Of a stretch of 27,187 bases of DNA, positions 20,009 to 27,187 are shown one piece after another. The stretch's first letter is position 1. Each line of letters begins with the position of its first letter. The position numbers and the translations under genes are program-made. The notes below the pieces were generated by a model. That model saw only the letters and a list, made by a program, of their open reading frames with translations. It ran no database searches and was not told where the DNA came from. Source of the stretch: Gnetum montanum. Taxonomy: Eukaryota; Streptophyta; Gnetopsida; Gnetales; Gnetaceae. Where the stretch lies: positions 153,338 through 180,524 of the forward strand of contig MNCI01006908.1 in the NCBI GenBank assembly GCA_015680685.1. The letters run 5' to 3'.

Positions 20009-20026
20009 TGGCACCGTTGCCGGGGA
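20009..20026 (+). other. Primer binding site, copy C (tRNA-Asp)
   Basis: TGGCACCGTTGCCGGGGA differs at one base from the complement of the 3' end of plant tRNA-Asp(GTC). One base (T) separates it from the LTR end. tRNA-Asp priming is known for Athila-type elements. Confidence 0.85.
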
Positions 20027-20148
20027 CTAAGTGTTTGTATGCCAATTAGAACATTAGGAAATCTTTCACATCGTTGTGAGCCTTAATGAACCTTTAGGTT
20101 AATTAGTTGAATAAGAACATATATAACGGTGAATAGCACACCAATAAA

Positions 20149-21933
20149 ATGGCTTCTTCTCATAAGGTTAACTCACCTAGGGATAACACGGAAGACAGTC
20201 AACAACATACACATAACCTAAATCAGCCAAGTCCTTAGCAATATAAGGTGACATATACTCATTCCGATGAGTATGTGCCTGACTTTACTTTTATTCTCCA
20301 TCAAGACAAACAACTGCGGTGGAGAGATTTGCAAGGTAAAATTGTGTTACCCCCAGATCGATCAGTCCCTAACATGCTTTTCCGTGCCTTAGCACAGATT
20401 GGCATGTAAGAACTATTTTCGGAATACGTTATGGATGACTTTGACACAAGGGATTATCATCCCATTGCTGCCCAACATATTCGGGAGGAAAGGTAGGAGA
20501 GCCAACATTCATTGTTGAAGGGCAAGGTCCTCCATGTCCTTAGTGAAATAGGAGACGAGTAACCCCTCACAATGCATTTCTTAGGAAATGATGTTCCTCC
20601 TCCTCACAATGGTGAAGAGGTTAGGCATCAGAACCTTCGATAAACTGTACATGCTACGGGCTCTGATCCCCGTGAGCACCAACTGTTCACAGTAGGAACA
20701 ACCACTCACACTAAGGACGGACACTTTGATCGTTACAACAATCGGGGCCGAAGCAGTTGAAGAGAAGGTAAGAAACATCGCCATGGTGATGGATCCCCTT
20801 CCTCTTCTCCTTCATCTCACCATTCACACTCTCCTTCCACTTCTGGGTGCAGCCATCGTGAGCACAACAGAGAGGGTAAAAGTAAGGAAGATGAAAGACC
20901 TCGATAGGAAGGTCGGGAGTTAGGACAAGGGCAAGGACGTAGGGAGGGTAGGGAACCACCACGAAGACATCACAAACGTCATGACCGGGATGATCATGAC
21001 GAACCCCTACTCGTAACCCGAAGCATGCTAGACATCACAGAGGTAGTTAGGATCCCCACAAGGCACTTAAAGGATATCAGGATCAAGCGTTTGGACATAA
21101 ATAATATCCCACGTTTTGAAGGGGGATACAACGCACATAACAAGGGTAAGGGGAAAATTCCTATCTCCAATGAGGCTGTAAATTCTGATTCAGACGATGA
21201 TGGTGGATGTGAGGTCTGCTACTATGACCATCCTAAGGGATGTTGCCCAATTATCTCACATCTGCAGGAGTCTGGGGTGTATGCGTTAAATCCAAGACTT
21301 AATTAATGGCAAGCACCCTGAAGGTTACCTTATCCACAAGGTAACCCAAGGCAGTTCCACCAAACCTTAACATATTACCCAAGTGGAACGCCTCCACAGC
21401 CTATTGGACAACATCAGCAGTGGCAATACCCACAGTCATGGGGGATGCCACCGCCAACACATCAATACCCTTACTAGCAACCTGACCCTCATGGATATTA
21501 TGCGTAGCGGCCGATTTTTCCAGGTGACTCTACGGGTCACATAAAACCTCCATGTTACTACCAAGTTCAGGAATATTTTAGGACTCCCTCTCCTTCAGGA
21601 AATGCCCCATACCCACGATATCCTCCAAATCCATCCGCATCTCTTGCACCTGTGGCCGCACCACCAACTGCTCCAACAAAGCCCAGAGTAAATCCCACTC
21701 AACTACGACAACCTAACACTGTGAGGGCCCCCAAGCCTTTAATATCGGTTGGTTCTAACAATCGTTCACCAAAAATACCCTTCCTTAGGACCAACAATCC
21801 AACTAAGCCTTCACCCTCACAAGCAGTTGGGCATCTTAACACTCCCATATCCAACATGGTTTCGAGAAATCCTCTAGCAGCGAAATCATGTCCAATGCAT
21901 ACAGTTATGTTAACGCATACAGTAACTAACTAG
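20149..21933 (+). pseudogene. gag region, copy C (with internal deletion)
   Basis: ATG at 20149 (MASSHK) opens the frame. YTHSDEYVPDFTFILH at about 20254-20300 is the family's N-terminal block. An Arg/His/Ser-rich stretch (HRHGDGSPSSSPSSHH, about 20775-20825) and a basic R/H/D tract (to about 21015) follow. The stretch 21025-21306 ends in a Cys-containing GCEVCYYDHPKGCCP segment. A Pro/Asn-rich tail (21652-21933) precedes protease. Compared with A and B, about 0.75-0.8 kb of gag core is absent at about 21134, where GGYNA runs straight into the KGKGK block. About half a dozen in-frame stops are present. No classical CCHC knuckle was seen. Confidence 0.7.
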
Positions 21934-21936
21934 ATC

Positions 21937-22929
21937 AAGGTTGGCCACCTTCCAAAGAAATTATCAGATCTAGGAGTCGCCTTAGTTTACCTCCAAGTTG
22001 CTGGGAATGAACCCCATAAAGCTCTCCTCGATTCAGGTTCCGGAGTCAACTTAATCTCACAAAAACTGTATAAAACCTGGAACCTGCCTCCACTCAAGAA
22101 GAGAAACATTCGCCTAGAGCTGGCTAACCAATCCATCACTGTTCCTTTGGGACAGGTTGAGGACATTGTTACCACTGTCGGTGGATGGTCATATCCAGCT
22201 GATTTCCTAGTGATCCAAATAAACAATGACAAAGGGGATTTCCCAATTATCATGGGAAGGGCATGGCTAAATACGATCGACGCACGCCTAGGAATTCAGA
22301 ACCTTTCCCTAGAAATATCCAAGATAAATACGTTTGGAAAAATTGAGAGGAAAAGAGTTCCATGCATCGCATATAGCGACATAGGGTGTCATTACGTGCA
22401 GAAATCATGGGTAATGCGAAGTTTAACATTGCCTGCATGCGATTGGTGTGCACAGGACATTGATATACAAAAGTGCCTATATGCAACAGCCACACAACAA
22501 GAAAACACCCAGTGGCTGATGGCTGATAAAGATAACAACCCAACTACCTGCATGGAACTAGCTGAGGGAATAACTAGTGCTTACCTTGAAAGCGCAAACA
22601 TATTGGAGTAAGTCTGTTGCCAACTTCTAACCTTTAACTCCAAAAATATTAATTGGGGGAAGTTGGAGATTCCTGAGCAGTTTAAACAAGAGCCCCTAGA
22701 GTTAAAACCATTACCCACCAGTCTAGAATACGTGACCCTCAAAAATGGAAAATCGGTGATCATCAACGCAAAGCTCGTGCCCACACAAAAAGAAAGTTTG
22801 CTAAGGGTGATAAACAAGTGGTCAACCGCCTTTGCTTGGTCGTACCCTGAACTAACTGGAATAGATCCTCGGATATGCCAGCATAGGATTTATACAGACC
22901 CCTTTATGAAACCTCGCAAGCAACCCTAG
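21937..22929 (+). pseudogene. Aspartic protease and linker, copy C
   Basis: The protease opens with a KVGHLP-type block. The active-site LLDSGSGVNLIS lies at about 22023-22058, then the PLG and VGGWSYPADFLVIQ blocks and GDFPIIMGRAWLNTIDARLG near 22235-22290. The Asp-Ser-Gly triad is intact. Downstream (22663-22929) is the pre-RT linker with FAWSYPELTGIDP, the start of the RT region. Stops at the end of the 22147-22611 stretch and at 22927-22929 break the frame. In the living element this enzyme would mature the Gag-Pol polyprotein. Confidence 0.85.
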
Positions 22930-23640
22930 AGGCGATTGGACCCGAAACTAAAACAAATTGTTAAAGAAGAACTAGAACAACTTCTCAAAGCTGGGTTCAT
23001 TTACCCTATCGCTGATAGCGAATGGGTTAGCCCTCTTGTCATCGTACCAAAAAAGGGAGGTAAATGGAGGGTATGTATAGATTTTAGGCTGTTAAATATG
23101 GCAACATTCAAAGACCACTTCCCACTGCCATTTGTGGACCAAGTCTTAGACACTATAGTAGGGCATCGCTATTACAGTTTTCTGGATGGATATAGTGGGT
23201 ACAACCAAATACGCATTGCACCAGAAGACCAAGCCAAAACAACGTTCACCAGTCCTTGGGGAACGTTCGCATATAAACAAATGCCTTTTGGCTTGTGCAA
23301 TGCACCTGCCACGTTCCAACGCTTAGTTCTAAGCATTTTTCAACAACAAATAGGCAATGGAGTAGAAGTCTTCATGGACGACTTCTCCACCTATGGGACG
23401 AGCTTTGATCAAGCCCTCAACCGGTTAGAGCAAGTATTGAAACGATGTGTTGAAACCAACCTTAAGCTCAACTGGCAGAAGAGCCATTTGATGGTTCAAT
23501 AGGGCATCGTGCTGGGGCACAAAATTTCGCAATCGAGAATTGAGGTAGACCCAGAAAAAATTAAAGTTATCCATGGAATCACCCGACAACCAGAAACTAT
23601 TAAATACGTTAGGTCATTCCTTGGACACACTGGCTACTAC
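22930..23640 (+). pseudogene. Reverse transcriptase, copy C
   Basis: A 188-residue open piece (22936-23502) holds most of the RT fold: VPKKGGKWRVCIDF, FPLPFVDQVLD, FLDGYSGYNQIRIAPEDQ, the MPFGLCNAPATFQR block and the intact F-M-D-D catalytic box at 23371-23382. After a stop at 23500-23502 the thumb continues in the same frame to the RSFLGHTGYYRRF block. The order and wording match Athila-type RTs. It is the best-preserved polymerase domain in the window, but it is part of a broken polyprotein. Confidence 0.9.
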
Positions 23641-24441
23641 AGGAGGTTTATTGTGAACTTTTAAAAAGTTGCCAAACCGTTGGTAGAATTAACAAAAAAA
23701 GATGCACCATTCGAATGGACCAGGGAATGTGAATAAGCCTTCCAAGCTCTCAAATAGAGGCTTGTGGAAACTCCCATTCTACAAGCGCCTGACTGGGCCT
23801 GGCCATTCCATATCATGACCGATGCATCCAATTATGCTTTAAGAGCTATACTAACACAACTAGATGAACAAAAACGGCCTTATTACATCCATTGTGCCAG
23901 TAAGAGTATCACCGGTGCAGAACTTAACTACACGACCACAGAAAAAGAATTAATGGTTGTTTTGTTTGCATTGGATAAATTTAGGCACTACGTATTGGGT
24001 TACAAGGTATATATCCACATAGATCATAGTGCAATTGGGTTCCTTATGAATAAGCCAACGATTAGCCCACGTATCATACATTGGCTGGTGATTCTTCAGG
24101 AGTTCGATTTAACTATTGTAGACCGCAAGGGTACCGAGAACGTTGTCGTTGATCACCTATCTCGGTTGCATTGGGACAACAAAGAGGATGAATATGCGGT
24201 ATCTGACCATTTTCTTGATGAAACCCTCTTTGCTGGTGTAATAAATAATCAACCCATGGAAGTAAACTGGTATAGTAGCATTCTCACTTATCTCACTTCG
24301 CAACAAATACCACAGGGATTAGACTTTAGGAAGAAACAGTTTCTTCACAAAATCAAATACTTCATGGAAATCGGGGACAACTTTATAAAGTCTGCCCTGA
24401 TGGCTTGGTTCAATGGTGTGTACCTGATCAAGATTAATTAA
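23641..24441 (+). pseudogene. RNase H and connection, copy C
   Basis: Several stops (for example 23662-23664, about 23734 and 23755) precede an open piece, 23764-24441 (225 residues). The four RNase H acidic positions are recognisable: TDAS near 23819, TEKELMVV near 23941, HIDHS near 24017 and VVDHLSRL near 24150. The domain degrades the RNA strand during reverse transcription. The piece ends with the entry to the integrase finger, where the frame slips by one base near 24440. Confidence 0.85.
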
Positions 24442-25555
24442 AAGTTCTCCAGGATGCTCATGAGGGCCCCTGTGGGGGTCATTATGCTAGGAGATGAACT
24501 GCCACTAAAGTCCTGCTTGTAGGATATTATTGGCCAACACTATTTCAGGATGCCCATCATTTTTCCCAATCCTGTGAGCGCTGCCAACGTGATGGGGGAA
24601 TGACTGCTAGGATGGAGGGTCTACAACAATGGATTCAGCCTTTAGAACCCTTTGACATCTGAGGGATAGATTCTATGGGACCGATTACACCAATGTCCAA
24701 CGGAAAAGCATATATAATCGTTGTTGTTGATTATCTAATCAAATGGGCTGAAGCATCTACTGTAATAGATTGCACATCCTCTACAGTTGCATGATTTGTA
24801 CAACAACAAATCGTTAACAAGTTTGGTGTGCCACGTGCACTTATTTTCAATAATGGAACACATTTTACGGGTGCAACCTTTAGAAAGTTGATGCAACGCT
24901 TAGGGGTTGAGCATAAACTGACCACACCTTACCACCCCCAAGCTAATGGTCAAGTCGAGGTTACTAATAGGGAGATTACCAAAATATTAACACAAATAGT
25001 TAGCAAATTTAGGCGCGACTAGAGCATGAAACTGAATGACGCTCTTTGGGCGTATCGTTCCACTTGGAAGCTCCCTACAGGATATTCTCCCTATGAGCTA
25101 GTGTATGGGAAACTTCCAAAACTCCCTATACAGAGTGAGCTCTGTACACTGTCCATGGTTTGCGAACTTCACCTGGATCTCGACCTAGCACAAAAATAAT
25201 GACTAGCAACTTTGAATGTGTTAGACAAGAATAGATTGGTTGCACTATCGTTAAATGAGTTGCACAAGGCACACAGTAAACAATGTCATGACTTAAGGAT
25301 TCAAAGGTTTAAGTACCAACCAAGAGATAAGGTCCTTTATTGGAACCCCACGCATGTACCCCAATGTACAAAGTTTCAAACCTTGTGGGAGGGACCTTAT
25401 ATTATTCATACTACCTTTCCCTCTGGAGCCATGATGATATATAAGCGTGACAGCCCAGATAAAAGGTTATTGGTTAATGTGCAACAAACAAAACCTTTCC
25501 ATGAAACCGCAACGGCCAGTGCAAATTACGCCTCCACCAGCGGGCAACCATGCTC
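24441..25555 (+). pseudogene. Integrase, copy C
   Basis: In the third plus frame: an HHCC finger with HEGPCGGHYARR and CERC (24459-24585), then the catalytic core. The first Asp is in GIDSMGP (about 24664). The second position reads FNNGTHF (about 24846) with Asn in place of Asp. The Glu, 35 residues further, is in NGQVEVTNRE (24945-24975). The C-terminal GPY/F module (LWEGPYIIHTTFPSGA) is at about 25383-25430. Stops at Trp and Arg positions break it. The Asp-to-Asn change alone should abolish strand transfer. Confidence 0.9.
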
Positions 25556-27187
25556 ACTATTTCGGATCTCCCCCTTACAACTCAGTCATGGGGGAGATGG
25601 CCACCTATGCTAATCATATGGGGCCCTCAGTTCTTTTTCAGTTTTTGTTTTACACGTTTTTGTTTTACAAATTTCTTTAACTTTTTCTGTTTTTGTTTTA
25701 CACCATCGTTATACTTTTCTATTTTGTGTGTGTGTGTGTATCCACCCTATAAGTTCGTCACCCAATAAGTGTTCAGACTGATGGAATGAATTGTTTTCAT
25801 ATTAATTACTAATGTTTGGTTTTTACCTTTAAGTTACAATGTTGATACTAAGGTATGTTTCTTTTGATATGGCAGGCAATGAGTTCACTTCATCCATCCA
25901 TCCATAAAAGTCTATGGTTTCTCTTGGCTTGGAAATGTACAGTTCCCTTCTAATAATAACTTTAATGAATCAGTGACTGGGTATTTCTCAAACTAAGGAA
26001 GGACTCAAGTATTACAATGGGTGTGACTTCAAGGGAACTTGATGCTTTTGTGTTGGTCATTCTCTTGGGTGCTTGGATGTTTCCTTTTTGAGTTTTCTTA
26101 CCATTCCGATGTTACCCAATCATCGGAAGCTGAGACAATAAAAATAAGAAGTCTTTGCATGGTGTGGTCCCCACACATGAAAACACAAAACACAAAAAAA
26201 AAACAAAACGAAATAAAAAAAACAAAACCAAAGTGAGGATTCAAAGCACACCCCTTAGACGAAATAAAATTTGGGCTACAAACACTGGTTATGGAACCAA
26301 AAGTGTTCCCTCTAACTAAGGCCCTTCTCGCTTCCCGTTCTCTCTTTTGTTTCGTCAGAATGGTGGTAGCTCTTTGAAGATGCATCCTCGTTATCCAAGT
26401 GGATGGTTTAACCGAATGCATTGATGCGAAGTCACTGGAAGTGGTTGGTTTGAGGCCGAAGTTGGAATGAGACTTGCCAAGTCACATTAACCATAAAACA
26501 CACAAGGGGCTGTACATCACCTTGTTCTTGGGATTCCATTCCACTTCTCTTCTCTCCATCCTTCTCCCCATTGTTCACCTCATTGCCGGTTGTATCATTA
26601 GTGTATATATTTTGGTTGATGCATTGTTTTCTTTTCAGTACATTCTAGCGGTTAAGACTTTAACTCTTGTTCCAATGACATTTCCAGAGCCTACGGACTC
26701 TTTGAATGTGGGTTTGTCAGGGCATTCAAGGCATGAGCCTACTTTGGGGAGGACCCACTGACATTCCTATTTGGAACATTAGTTAACTTCTTTCTCTTAA
26801 CATTTTGCANAAAGCCCCAAATTTTTTCGTTTCTCTTCCTAACCCCTACACCTTCGGTAGTCATCATTACTACATCTTCCCAGATCCATATCAGCCATAC
26901 CACAACCTAGCCAATGGACTTACACCGAAGCAAGGTATTATTTAAATGAATGATTCAATTACCCTTGCTAATATATGATTGTGTTATGTGTGCAGATGGT
27001 AATCATACAACAACGGATTGGATCTGGAGTAAACACTTGGAATGGAGCAGCGCTGAAGCAACTATGCAAGGAGTAGAATTGATGATGCACTTAAAGATGG
27101 ACAACAGAAGGCGCAATCTAGGCGTTGGCAGCAGCAAGACTCTTCTCTCTTCTTCTCTTCTATTCTCTCTCCTCTTTTCTCTCAGCT
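25556..27187 (+). other. Post-integrase tail of copy C and unassigned sequence
   Basis: No pol domain remains. A T/TG-rich stretch with (TG)n lies at about 25722-25740, and an A/C-rich stretch at about 26176-26230. An open frame 26474-26761 (95 residues) contains a roughly 27-residue hydrophobic stretch (LSILLPIVHLIAGCIISVYI and on), which could span a membrane. Athila-type elements often carry an extra, envelope-position ORF after pol, but I cannot identify this one as such. Position 26810 is an undetermined base. No LTR start (TGATGAG) was found before the end. Confidence 0.4.

Larger units (their letters stand above)
19456..27187 (+). mobile_element. Ty3/gypsy (Athila-like) retrotransposon copy C, 3' end outside window
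   Basis: The best-preserved copy: truncated 5' LTR, PBS, gag, protease, RT, RNase H and integrase in one orientation, then about 1.6 kb of non-pol tail. From 20149 to 24441 gag, protease, RT and RNase H share one reading frame broken only by stops, consistent with an ancestral single gag-pol frame. Integrase is in another frame after a slip near 24440. Several stops sit at codons where the family has Gln, Arg or Trp, as expected from deamination of methylated cytosine. No 3' LTR was seen before the window ends. Confidence 0.85.

Overview
The window is nuclear DNA of a land plant, and essentially all of it is decayed transposable-element sequence. The plant signs are a cycling-Dof-factor fragment, a TIR-NBS-LRR-like fragment, a plant-type aminoacylase-1 fragment, and Ty3/gypsy elements primed by tRNA-Asp as in the Athila-type lineage. 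The repeat density and nesting suggest a large genome. A gymnosperm is a guess only; nothing seen fixes the taxon. I found no intact host gene, tRNA, rRNA or CRISPR array.

Layout. (1) Positions 1-5589: copy A of a Ty3/gypsy family on the minus strand, entering the window at RNase H and running back through RT, protease and gag to the PBS (4561-4578) and its 5' LTR (4580-5589). (2) 5590-6723: unassigned sequence. (3) 6724-8641: putative LTR 'X' on the plus strand, with an array of short hairpins upstream of a TATA box. It abuts the truncated end of copy B. (4) 8642-18420: copy B of the same family on the minus strand, from a broken integrase back to its 5' LTR (17561-18420). Copy B is split in its protease by a 3,333-bp insert (11466-14798). 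(5) 18421-19455: a minus-strand Ty1/copia integrase-RT remnant into which B appears to have inserted. (6) 19456-27187: copy C of the same family on the plus strand, with a truncated 5' LTR, a tRNA-Asp PBS at 20009-20026, then gag, protease, RT, RNase H and integrase, and a non-pol tail reaching the window end.

The most interesting object is the insert in copy B. It has TG...CA ends with a 7-bp inverted repeat (TGTTGGC/GCCAACA) and a perfect 5-bp target duplication (GGTAG). Copies A and C serve as empty-site references. It contains no recognisable gag or pol. It carries at least three host-gene fragments in one orientation: NBS-LRR, aminoacylase-1 and a cycling Dof factor. The first two share one reading frame over 286 codons, broken by a single TAG. 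It looks like a gene-capturing, LTR-type non-autonomous element, or a solo LTR loaded with host exons. A 182-base assembly gap (14161-14342) lies inside it.

The three Ty3/gypsy copies all carry stops and frameshifts. A has lost both catalytic aspartates of the RT motif and C has lost an integrase aspartate, so none seems autonomous. A recurring feature is a hairpin or palindrome in the promoter part of LTRs A, B and X, with a different sequence in each.
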